Shown piece by piece: positions 26,455-33,795 of a stretch of DNA of 64,000 nucleotides. The DNA is from GCA-2687025 sp964473525 (lineage in GTDB: Bacteria; Poribacteria; WGA-4E; GCA-2687025), in NCBI GenBank assembly GCA_964473525.1, contig CAYYPK010000022.1:1-64000 (forward strand), given 5' to 3'. The translations under genes were made by a program, and so were the position numbers. Under the pieces are notes generated by a model, which did no database searches, was not told the origin of the DNA, and was given only the letters and a program-made list of their open reading frames with translations. Each line of letters opens with the position of its first letter. Within the stretch, counting starts at the first letter, position 1.

Positions 26455-27513
26455 CTACTCCATCGCGGCGTCGATGCGTTCCTCGACGCCAGTTTCGCCG
26501 CTGCGCAGGACCGCTTCCATCATCTGCTGCACCACGAGCCCGTGGCGCAAAGGCGCGTTGAAGTCGGTGCCGTCGAGGACCGCGCCGATGAACTCCTCCG
26601 CCATCAGATCGAAGCCGCCCAACTGGTCGGGCAGCTTCACCTGCTGGCCGGTCTCCGCGCCGTCATCCATCGAGTAGAGCGTCAGAGGGCTGAGCTTTGC
26701 GCCCGCCTCGGTGCCAAACAGCTCGATCTGTAGCTCACCCGGTTGGTGCGACGCCCAGAAGCTCTCGATCTGTAGCCCGATGCCGTTGTCGAAACGGATG
26801 AACCCGCCACCGAAGTCGTCGGCTGCGAACTTCGAGTAGAAGTCCTTGTCCGGCGTCTTGCCTTGCCAGTAGCCCTGACCGCGCGGCCCGAAGTGAGCGC
26901 CAGCGACTCCGGTCGCGGACACCGGACGCGGCATGCCCATCATCCACCACACGGCGTCCAGCACGTGCACGCCCATGTCGCGGAAGGCGCCGCCACCCTC
27001 GCTGATGAAGCCCATGGACCAGTCAGGGATGCCGTTCCGGCGCACGCTCCGCGCGCGGGCGTAGTAGAAGTCGCCGAAGAAGCCGTCGCGGCCGAGCTGG
27101 CCGAGGTGCTGGCACGCCGGGCTATACCGGGTGCCCAAAGACATCATGTTCACGACCCCGGACGCGTCGGCCTCCTCGACGAGGATGCGCGCCGCCTCCT
27201 CCGAGTCCGCCAGCGGCTTCGTGACGATGACGTGCTTGTCGTTCCTCACGACCTCGCGCGCCACGGGCACGTGCCACTGGTTGGGCGTGCCGACGAACAC
27301 CGCGTCGATCTCGGGGTCGCGGCACATCTCCTTGTAGTCCGTGTAGAGCTTCTGCTCCCCGGGCAGCTCCTCGGCAAAGTCTTTCATCGCGTCCTCGCGG
27401 AGGTCGCACAGAGCGACGACCTCGCCGCGTGGATTACCGGACAGCGCCCGGCCGTTCGATCGGCCGATGCCCATGCCGACGACGCAGATGCGTACCTTCT
27501 TCTCCGATGCCAC
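26455..27513 (-). CDS. Gfo/Idh/MocA-family oxidoreductase
   Basis: A 352-residue NAD(P)-dependent dehydrogenase-like protein. The Rossmann motif is ICVVGMGIGRSNG. The EKP motif reads VTKPLAD, with Thr in place of Glu; the lysine, which is the residue most tied to catalysis, is kept. The second domain carries GGGAFRDMGVHVLDAVWWMM with the conserved Asp and His. Start is GTG at 27513 with CAGGAGA upstream. It lies 23 bases after the aldolase gene and 44 before the enolase-superfamily gene, clearly one transcript. A hydroxy-sugar substrate is likely; this type in Planctomycetes-like genomes often acts on unusual sugars. Confidence 0.87.
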   Translation of the reverse strand: MASEKKVRICVVGMGIGRSNGRALSGNPRGEVVALCDLREDAMKDFAEELPGEQKLYTDYKEMCRDPEIDAVFVGTPNQWHVPVAREVVRNDKHVIVTKPLADSEEAARILVEEADASGVVNMMSLGTRYSPACQHLGQLGRDGFFGDFYYARARSVRRNGIPDWSMGFISEGGGAFRDMGVHVLDAVWWMMGMPRPVSATGVAGAHFGPRGQGYWQGKTPDKDFYSKFAADDFGGGFIRFDNGIGLQIESFWASHQPGELQIELFGTEAGAKLSPLTLYSMDDGAETGQQVKLPDQLGGFDLMAEEFIGAVLDGTDFNAPLRHGLVVQQMMEAVLRSGETGVEERIDAAME

Positions 27514-27536
27514 GGGTTTCTCCTGTTAGGTGGCGC

Positions 27537-28481
27537 TCAGGCGGTGACGTGAGCCCGCGTCGCGTCCTGCTGACCGGCGGACCCGAGCAACTCGTTGCGC
27601 GATGCGATGAACTTCGCGTATTCGGCGATGAACACCTTGCCGGGCTTGCGGAAGTCGATCTCGTCCGCCACGTCGCGGAAGTGCTCGCGATGCACGCGCG
27701 TCCACACAAGGCGCCCGTCCGTGTCGATATTGATCTTCGTTACGCCGCGCTTCGCCGCTGGCAGATACTGCGCGACGTCGACGCCCGCCGCTCCCAGTAG
27801 CTCGCCGCCGGCCCCATTGATGCGTTCCACTTCCTCTTTCGGGACCGAGCTCGAGCCGTGCATAACCAGCGGGAACCCAGGCACGAGTTCCCCGATCTCG
27901 TCGAGGATGTCGAAGTGGATACCCTGGCCACCCTCGAACTTGTACGCGCCGTGGCTAGTCCCTATCGCCGCCGCCAGGCTGTCGCACCCGGTGCGCTCGA
28001 TGAATTCAGCGGCTTCCGACGGCACCGTCAAGCACGGGTTGTCGCCGACGACGTCTTCCTCGACGCCGCCAAGCTGTCCCAGCTCCGCCTCGACGCTGAT
28101 CCCAGCGGCGTGCGCCCTGTCGACGACGCGCTTCGTAATGGCGATGTTCTCTTCGAAGTCGTAGTGGGACGCGTCGATCATGACCGACGAGAAGAAGCCG
28201 GAGTCGATGCAGTCGTAGCAGGTTTCCTCGTCGCCGTGGTCAAGATGGACGGCGAAGATAACGTCCGGGAATATCTCGGCCGCCGCGCGGATCATAGCTT
28301 CTAGCAGACGCTTGTCCGTATACGCTCGCGCGCCCTTCGAAATCTGGATGATAAACGGAGCCTTGGAATCTTCGCAGCCCTGGAACAGGCCCATCGTCTG
28401 CTCGGCGTTGTTTATGTTGTACGCGCCGATCGCGAACTTACCGTACGCCACCTCGAAAAGCTGGCCGGTCGTAACGATCAT
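27537..28481 (-). CDS. Class II fructose-bisphosphate aldolase family protein
   Basis: A 314-residue zinc-dependent ketose-bisphosphate aldolase of the FbaA/GatY/KbaY group. Seen: the opening FAIGAYNINNAEQ, catalytic Asp81 and zinc-ligand His82 in FAVHLDHGD, EAELGQLGG, and zinc-ligand histidines in GTSHGAYKF and VMHGSSSVP, then the substrate loop GVTKINIDTDGR. The ATG at 28481 has GGAG six bases upstream, and a promoter candidate ends about 58 bases before it; the longer frame starts inside that promoter. First gene of the minus-strand run. It may be the glycolytic enzyme or one specialised for a tagatose- or deoxysugar-phosphate; its operon partners favour the latter. Confidence 0.9.
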   Translation of the reverse strand: MIVTTGQLFEVAYGKFAIGAYNINNAEQTMGLFQGCEDSKAPFIIQISKGARAYTDKRLLEAMIRAAAEIFPDVIFAVHLDHGDEETCYDCIDSGFFSSVMIDASHYDFEENIAITKRVVDRAHAAGISVEAELGQLGGVEEDVVGDNPCLTVPSEAAEFIERTGCDSLAAAIGTSHGAYKFEGGQGIHFDILDEIGELVPGFPLVMHGSSSVPKEEVERINGAGGELLGAAGVDVAQYLPAAKRGVTKINIDTDGRLVWTRVHREHFRDVADEIDFRKPGKVFIAEYAKFIASRNELLGSAGQQDATRAHVTA

Positions 28482-28545
28482 CGTGGGCTCCATGGAGTGG
28501 TCGGGCGGCGGCGCGGCACGCTGGGTTCGGGCGACGCGCGCAGCC

Positions 28546-28574
28546 AATATATCAACGGGCGCCGCGCCGCTCAA
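28546..28574 (-). promoter_or_regulatory. Candidate sigma-70 promoter of the aldolase operon
   Basis: Minus strand TTGAGC (28574-28569) and TATATT (28551-28546) are 17 bases apart, matching consensus at 4/6 and 5/6. Predicted start near 28539, giving a leader of about 58 bases to the aldolase ATG at 28481. It supports reading the genes below as one operon. Confidence 0.45.
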
Positions 28575-28685
28575 GGCGCGCGACCCGCCTCATATTGTAG
28601 TGCGGGCGCGGGTCGGTCGGGCAGGCCATGTGACTCTGTGGCCCTGCCCCTCGCGCCGCTTCGTGACCCGTGTGACGCGCGCTGC

Positions 28686-28714
28686 GTGAAAGCCGACCCA
28701 CGATGCGCTACAAT
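28686..28714 (+). promoter_or_regulatory. Candidate promoter of the carbamoyltransferase region
   Basis: GTGAAA (28686-28691), 17 bases, then TACAAT (28709-28714): 4/6 and 5/6 matches to sigma-70 boxes on the plus strand. A start near 28721 would lead into the membrane-protein gene at 28783. Confidence 0.35.
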
Positions 28715-28782
28715 CCCTAAGCCTGTACGACCCGCGGGAGCGGCGCAAACGGCGACGCGATACCCCGGCATCTGGACGCACA

Positions 28783-29265
28783 TTGCTGTCGGATTCTCCA
28801 TATCGAGTAGGTGACCCGCTGCTCCGTCCGTGGTTCGGCGTGATCAACGGCATTGCTGGCGCAGGCCTGATGCTGGCATGCCTGGCCGCGTTCCCGGGGC
28901 AGGCCGCCACGACGCCCGCCGAGGCGCTTCGCGGTATTGGCCAGGCCTTCGGCGCCTCAGATCCCCTGGCTGCGGGCGTCGTCGCGCACGTCGTGGTGGG
29001 CGTGGCGCTCGGTGTGCTTCACGCGGCCTGTGTAGGCGATGGCGCGGCGAAGGGACTCGTCGGCGTGGGCGTCTTCTACGCGGTGGTCACGTGGATTGTC
29101 GCGCGGGTCGTGACGCGGGTGGCCTTCGGCGGCTCCCTCCGGCCGCTCGTGGGGTCGGCGCCGTGGTTTTGGGCGCACGTGGCGTTCGTGGCGCCGCTCA
29201 CATGCAGCTCGCTTGCGGCGCACGCGCGCCAGGCCCGACGGCCCGCCGTAACAGTCGAGCACTAG
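28783..29265 (+). CDS. Small four-helix membrane protein
   Basis: A 160-residue hydrophobic protein with about four membrane segments (about 17-38, 63-86, 90-112 and 122-142), short loops and a basic C-terminal tail. No family recognised. The start is uncertain: TTG at 28783 gives this length and an in-frame GTG at 28840 would be shorter. Composition (Ala/Val/Gly-rich helices flanked by Arg) is that of a genuine inner-membrane protein, not a shadow frame. It precedes the two tiny genes and the carbamoyltransferase in the same direction by 72 bases and may belong with them. Confidence 0.6.
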   Translation: MLSDSPYRVGDPLLRPWFGVINGIAGAGLMLACLAAFPGQAATTPAEALRGIGQAFGASDPLAAGVVAHVVVGVALGVLHAACVGDGAAKGLVGVGVFYAVVTWIVARVVTRVAFGGSLRPLVGSAPWFWAHVAFVAPLTCSSLAAHARQARRPAVTVEH

Positions 29266-29337
29266 CAGCAGCCGTGGCTTCCCACGGCACGACACGGGTG
29301 GATTCCTGAGAATGCGAGACACGGCGAGCGCCGCGAT

Positions 29338-29508
29338 ATGAGGGCCCTGCGCGGCATGCTGTCGACGCTGGGCGAGCTGTTCCAGCTTCTGTGGTCGCGC
29401 AAGCTCTGGTGGCTCATACCCATGGTCGTGGTGATGTTGCTCTTCGTCCTGCTCATCGTCCTTGGGTCCGCCCCAGGCATCGGCCCCTTCATCTATACGC
29501 TGTTCTAG
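29338..29508 (+). CDS. DUF5989-family mini membrane protein
   Basis: A 56-residue protein, MRALRGMLSTLGELFQLLW and onward, with a single membrane helix (about 24-42, WWLIPMVVVMLLFVLLIVL) and the closing GSAPGIGPFIYTLF. The pattern ELxxxLWxxKxWWLxPxxxxLLLxxxLIVL...PFIYTLF is that of DUF5989 proteins, which are known as short companions of NodU/CmcH-type carbamoyltransferases. It stands exactly in that setting here. Role unknown: perhaps it holds the enzyme at the membrane. A weak GGCGAG precedes the ATG. Confidence 0.85.
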   Translation: MRALRGMLSTLGELFQLLWSRKLWWLIPMVVVMLLFVLLIVLGSAPGIGPFIYTLF

Positions 29509-29519
29509 CCGGAGCCATC

Positions 29520-29750
29520 GTGAAGTCAGTTCTGCGGTGGGTATGGCGGCATTGGTCTGACATCGCTCGCGCGATAGGAGACTTCCAGTCGCGGCTCCTG
29601 CTCACGCTGTTCTACTTCACCGTACTCGCGCCGTTCGGCGTAGTGGCCCGTGTGTTCGTGGACCCGCTGCGTCTCCGGCGACGCGCGGGCGGCTCCGCGT
29701 GGGTCGCGCGTGGGTCGCGCGCTGACGGGGACGCCACGCGCCAGTTCTGA
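29520..29750 (+). CDS. Small membrane protein of carbamoyltransferase cluster
   Basis: A 76-residue protein starting at GTG 29520, with CGGAG six bases upstream. It has an amphipathic N-terminus (KSVLRWVWRHWSDIARAIG), one hydrophobic helix (about 22-46, SRLLLTLFYFTVLAPFGVVA) and an arginine-rich tail. The same small membrane protein type accompanies DUF5989 and a carbamoyltransferase in many genomes, where it is sometimes called SxtJ-like; I use that only as a likeness. The open frame reaches back to 29391 but that part overlaps the DUF5989 gene. An 11-base direct repeat at 29699-29720 duplicates residues in the tail. Confidence 0.75.
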   Translation: MKSVLRWVWRHWSDIARAIGDFQSRLLLTLFYFTVLAPFGVVARVFVDPLRLRRRAGGSAWVARGSRADGDATRQF

Positions 29751-29773
29751 CCACCGTCTGCACCTGAGGTCGC

Positions 29774-31549
29774 ATGTACATCCTCGGCATATCCGCCTTC
29801 TACCACGATTCCGCGGCGGCCCTGCTCCACGACGGCGACCTCGTCGCGGCGGCGCAGGAGGAACGGTTCAGCCGCGTGAAGTTCGACCATCGGTTCCCCC
29901 GCCTGGCGGTACAGTTCTGCCTCGACCAGGCGGGCATACGCATGGAAGATATCGACCACGTCGCATACTACGAGAAGCCGCTCCAGAAGTTCGAACGCAT
30001 CCTCCTAACGCACCTCACGACGTTCCCGCGGTCGTGGCGGGTCTTCCGCGAGGCCGCCATCTCGTGGTTCGGTGACAAACTGTGGATCGCCAACACGCTC
30101 CAGGATCGGCTCTCCGTGTCGCGCGATCAACTGATGTTCGTCGAGCACCACCTGAGCCACGCCGCTAGCGCGATGTTCTGCGCGCCGTTCGAGGAAGCGG
30201 CGGTTCTGACCGTCGACGGCGTCGGCGAATGGGCGACGACAACGGTCGGCTCCGCGACGGCCTCCTGGACCGACGGGGGCAGGAACGCGATCCGGCTAAC
30301 GGACGAGGTGCGGTTCCCGCATTCGTTGGGTCTCCTCTACTCAGCTTTCACGGCATGGCTCGGATTCCGTGTGAACAGCGGCGAATACAAGGTCATGGGC
30401 ATGGCCCCTTACGGCGAGCCACGCTACGTCGACAGGGTGGAGAAGCTGCTCGCGGTGTGTGACGACGGCAGCTTCACGCTCGACATGGACTACTTCGCGT
30501 TCCATCGATCGCTGGACACGACGTTTTCCGCGCAGTTCGTGGACCTCTTCGGCGAGGCCAGACTCGCTGAGGAGGAGTTCTTCACGCGGCGCACCGGGGA
30601 CGACGTCAACGGGCGCGAAGCGGCCGCGGACAGGAACCAATACTGGGCGGACGTGGCGGCGAGCATACAACTCGTCACCGAGGAGACGCTGCTCAAGCTC
30701 GCCCGACACGCGCACGCGGCCACGGGCTCGGACAACCTGGCGATGGCGGGCGGCGTCGCGCTAAACAGCGTGGCGAACGGACGGATCGTGAGGGAGACCC
30801 CCTTCAGGCGGGTCTACATCCAGCCCAACGCTGGCGATGCGGGCGGCGCCCTGGGAGCGGCGCTGTACGCGTGGCACGTGTTCTTGGGCAAGCCGCGGTC
30901 GTTCGTCATGGAGCACGCGTACCACGGCGAGGACGCAGACGACGAGAGCGCCGCCGCTTACCTTGACGGGGCGGGGATTCCTCACGAGACGTTCGCCGAC
31001 GACGGTCGTCTGGCCGCGCGCGTAGTCGACGCGCTGGCCGAAGGTAAGGTGGTTGGCCTGTGCAACGGGCGGTTCGAATGGGGGCCACGCGCGCTCGGAG
31101 CTCGCTCCATTCTTGCCGATCCCCGTCGCGAGGACATGAAGCAGATCGTGAACACCAAGATTAAGTTCCGCGAGCCGTTCCGCCCCTTCGCGCCAGTCGT
31201 GCCCGAAGAGCACGCGGCGCGGTACTTCGCCGTAGACGATGTGGAAGACCAGTACGCCCCTCGCTTCATGCTCATGGTCGCGCCGTCGCGACCCGAGGAA
31301 TCACACAGCATTCCCGCCGTGACCCACATGGGCACGGCTCGCCTTCAGACAATCCGCCGCGAGTGGAACCCGTTGTACTCGGACATCGTCACCGGATTCG
31401 GTGATGCCACCGGCGTGCCCGTCCTCATGAACACGAGCTTCAACCTCCGCGGCGAACCTATCGTCGCCTCGCCTGCCGACGCGCACCGCACGTTCGTCAG
31501 CGGGGAACTCGACATGCTTGTCGTCGGCCGTCGCGTGGTAACGCGATGA
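29774..31549 (+). CDS. Carbamoyltransferase, NodU/CmcH/TobZ family
   Basis: A 591-residue cytoplasmic enzyme that moves a carbamoyl group from carbamoyl phosphate, through a carbamoyl-adenylate, to a hydroxyl of a sugar or secondary metabolite. The N-terminal Kae1-like domain starts MYILGISAFYHDSAAAL and carries the metal histidines in VEHHLSHAASA, then TVDGVGEW. The C-terminal YrdC-like domain has GRFEWGPRALGARSILADPR and KFREPFRPFAP. Complete length. Two tiny membrane proteins precede it and an SGNH hydrolase overlaps its stop (ATGA). Acceptor unknown; the neighbours suggest a surface glycan or glycosylated product. Confidence 0.93.
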   Translation: MYILGISAFYHDSAAALLHDGDLVAAAQEERFSRVKFDHRFPRLAVQFCLDQAGIRMEDIDHVAYYEKPLQKFERILLTHLTTFPRSWRVFREAAISWFGDKLWIANTLQDRLSVSRDQLMFVEHHLSHAASAMFCAPFEEAAVLTVDGVGEWATTTVGSATASWTDGGRNAIRLTDEVRFPHSLGLLYSAFTAWLGFRVNSGEYKVMGMAPYGEPRYVDRVEKLLAVCDDGSFTLDMDYFAFHRSLDTTFSAQFVDLFGEARLAEEEFFTRRTGDDVNGREAAADRNQYWADVAASIQLVTEETLLKLARHAHAATGSDNLAMAGGVALNSVANGRIVRETPFRRVYIQPNAGDAGGALGAALYAWHVFLGKPRSFVMEHAYHGEDADDESAAAYLDGAGIPHETFADDGRLAARVVDALAEGKVVGLCNGRFEWGPRALGARSILADPRREDMKQIVNTKIKFREPFRPFAPVVPEEHAARYFAVDDVEDQYAPRFMLMVAPSRPEESHSIPAVTHMGTARLQTIRREWNPLYSDIVTGFGDATGVPVLMNTSFNLRGEPIVASPADAHRTFVSGELDMLVVGRRVVTR

Positions 31550-32652
31550 CGCGTCCAGAGCCGTCAGCTCGGTCTCGCCGAGTCGCCTCCGGGTGCCTTG
31601 TGGTCGTGTTCGCGTTCCTCGTCACGTGTGTGGCCGCCGAGGCGCTCGCGCGGTCATTCCACGCCCTAAAGCACCGCGACATCGCGCTCCTGTGGCGCGC
31701 GCCGGTCTACTGGAGCCTCTACCAGCCCGACGACGTGCTGGGATGGAAGCCCACCGCCGACATGGACTACACCTGGGAACCGCGCACCCTCGCCGACGAG
31801 TCGTACCGAGTACGGTACCGAACCGACGCGCGAAGCATGCGGCCGCCCGTCTCAGACACCGAGCGACCCAATCTGCTCGTCGTTGGCGACTCGTTCACCC
31901 AGGCGGTGCAGGTGGACGGCGGGGAGGCGTACTACGACATCGTCGGCAGGAGTCTGGGGTACGACGTGTTCGCATACGGCGCGGGAGGGTACGGCTCCCT
32001 GCAAGAGTACCTCGCGCTGCGCGAACTCGTGGACCGGTACGAGCCCAGTCTCGTCGTGTGGCAGCTCTGCTCTAACGACTTCGTCAACAACAGCCACGAC
32101 CTGGAACGAGCCAGCCGCATCAACAACGTGCGCAGGCGCCGGCCGTACTGGGAGGACGGCGACATCCGCTACAGACGCCCCTACGGCGCGCTCCGCCGCG
32201 CCGTCGAACGGGTGCCGCGGGCAGTGCGCTTCCCACACACCGCGATGGGGCTCATGGCCCGCGTCGCGGCCGGCCCGCTGGACATCGCCGAGGGCGAGGC
32301 GGTGGACGAGGCGATGATGGGGTCCGAGGCGTTCGAGCTGTCGGCGGCCCGCACCGAGGAGGTGCTGGCGCTGGGCGTCGCTCTCCTCGACGGCACGGCA
32401 CTCGTGCTGCTGAACGTCGACGAGTATCGGCTGCCGTACGCGGAGCTATTCGACCAGATCGCGGCGCGGGTCGGGGCGCCAATCGTCGGCTCGGGGCTGC
32501 CTGCGCCGGGCGACGCGCCGCGCATGTACGTGATCGACCGGTCGCACTGGAGCCGTGACGGACACCGCGCGGTCGGGGAGCGGCTGACCCGAGAGTTGGC
32601 GCTGCTCGGCCTCGTTGGCGACGCGGCCCCCGACCTGCCCTCGAGCGATTGA
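31546..32652 (+). CDS. Membrane-anchored SGNH/GDSL hydrolase-like protein
   Basis: A 368-residue protein with an N-terminal membrane anchor or signal (about 15-33, GCLVVVFAFLVTCVAAEA), so the catalytic part faces the periplasm. SGNH blocks are visible: block I LLVVGDSFTQ (Ser106), a Gly in block II (YGAGGYGS), block III WQLCSNDFVNN and block V DRSHWSRDGH with the Asp/His pair. Relatives add or remove acetyl groups on glycans. It overlaps the carbamoyltransferase by four bases and is thus translationally coupled. Probably it modifies the same glycan or product. The acyl group and substrate are unknown. Confidence 0.85.
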   Translation: MTRPEPSARSRRVASGCLVVVFAFLVTCVAAEALARSFHALKHRDIALLWRAPVYWSLYQPDDVLGWKPTADMDYTWEPRTLADESYRVRYRTDARSMRPPVSDTERPNLLVVGDSFTQAVQVDGGEAYYDIVGRSLGYDVFAYGAGGYGSLQEYLALRELVDRYEPSLVVWQLCSNDFVNNSHDLERASRINNVRRRRPYWEDGDIRYRRPYGALRRAVERVPRAVRFPHTAMGLMARVAAGPLDIAEGEAVDEAMMGSEAFELSAARTEEVLALGVALLDGTALVLLNVDEYRLPYAELFDQIAARVGAPIVGSGLPAPGDAPRMYVIDRSHWSRDGHRAVGERLTRELALLGLVGDAAPDLPSSD

Positions 32653-32713
32653 CCGGCGCCCTCACGGCCGATACGATGGGCGTGTTCTCCTCGCCACACC
32701 ACGCAGGCGTGAA

Positions 32714-33742
32714 ATGCCCATCCATTGCGCTCGCACACCGACGCGCATCGACCTCGCCGGGGGCTGGACTGACGTGCCCAGGTTCGCCGAGGTCGTGCCG
32801 GGCGCGGTGCTCAACTACGCGGTCAGCCTCTACTCACATGCCCGCATCGCTGACATCGAAGGCGACCGCCTTCGGCTTCGGTCGCTGGACTACGCCGACA
32901 CCACGGAGGTCGACGTTGGGCAGCCCGCCCGCGACGACGAGTTGCACGGCCCGTTTGGCCTTGTCAGGGCTGCTCTCCGCCGCCGTCCTATCGCGCGCGC
33001 CGTCGAGGTTCTGACGCATAGCGAGGCCCCACCCGGCAGCGGGCTCGGCACCTCCGCGGCGATGGGCGTAGCTCTGATCGGCGCGCTCGGGGAAGCCACC
33101 GGGTCAGCGTCCGACGATACGACGGTCGCCGAGACGGCAGTCGCGCTGGAGACCGAGGATCTGTCCATCCTCTCGGGCAAGCAGGACCACTACGCCTCTA
33201 CCCTCGGCGGCGCCCAATACATGACGTTCCAGGGCGGCGAGGTGACACACACACGCCTCGCGTTGAGCGCCACCGACCTGGCGCAACTCAGGGCGCGTGT
33301 TGTCCTCGTCTACACCGGCTCGTCCCGTCTGTCGAGTGATCTGCACGAGCACGTCGTCGGCCGTTTCGAGGCGCGCCATGCCGGCCTGCTGTCCACGCTG
33401 GACGAGATCGCGCGCATCGCGACGGCGGCGCGGGACGCCCTGGTGGCCGCCGACTACACGGAGTTGGCCCGGTGTGTCTCGGCGAACTGGGACTGTCAGA
33501 AGCGGCTGTATCCCGGCATCACCACCGACGAGATCGAGCAACTCGCGGACGTGGGGCGTCGGAACGGCGCGCTGGGCATGAAGGCGTGCGGGGCGGGGGG
33601 CGGAGGCTGCCTGGCGTTCGTGTCGCGCGACGGTCACGAGGCTGGCCTGGCAGCCGCTCTTGCCGACGCCGGCGCGCAGGTGTTGCGCTACGACATCGCG
33701 CCCGCCGGACTGCTCACCTGGTCTCGGCCCCACGCCGAGTGA
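32714..33742 (+). CDS. GHMP-family sugar kinase (HddA-like)
   Basis: A 342-residue ATP-dependent small-molecule kinase. Seen: ARTPTRIDLAGGWTDVP at the N-terminus (the sugar-1-kinase form), the phosphate loop PPGSGLGTSAAMG (106-118), GKQDHYASTLGG, and the third motif ACGAGGGGCLAF. The pattern is close to D-glycero-D-manno-heptose 7-phosphate 1-kinase, fucokinase and arabinokinase. The ATG at 32714 is chosen because the domain begins there; the ribosome site is weak and the longer frame overlaps the SGNH gene. It would supply an activated sugar, in line with glycan synthesis in this cluster. No nucleotidyltransferase is next to it. Confidence 0.85.
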   Translation: MPIHCARTPTRIDLAGGWTDVPRFAEVVPGAVLNYAVSLYSHARIADIEGDRLRLRSLDYADTTEVDVGQPARDDELHGPFGLVRAALRRRPIARAVEVLTHSEAPPGSGLGTSAAMGVALIGALGEATGSASDDTTVAETAVALETEDLSILSGKQDHYASTLGGAQYMTFQGGEVTHTRLALSATDLAQLRARVVLVYTGSSRLSSDLHEHVVGRFEARHAGLLSTLDEIARIATAARDALVAADYTELARCVSANWDCQKRLYPGITTDEIEQLADVGRRNGALGMKACGAGGGGCLAFVSRDGHEAGLAAALADAGAQVLRYDIAPAGLLTWSRPHAE

Positions 33743-33795
33743 TCCTACGTCGTCACCGACCACACCTGGCGGGAGTGGCTGGCGCGACCGCCGAC

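Noticed and set aside
29391..29519. Upstream extension of the 76-residue membrane protein
   Set aside because: It overlaps the DUF5989 gene in another frame, and GTG at 29520 has its own ribosome site.
29699..29720. Two adjacent copies of GTGGGTCGCGC
   Set aside because: A single 11-base duplication within a coding tail; too small to be called a repeat element.
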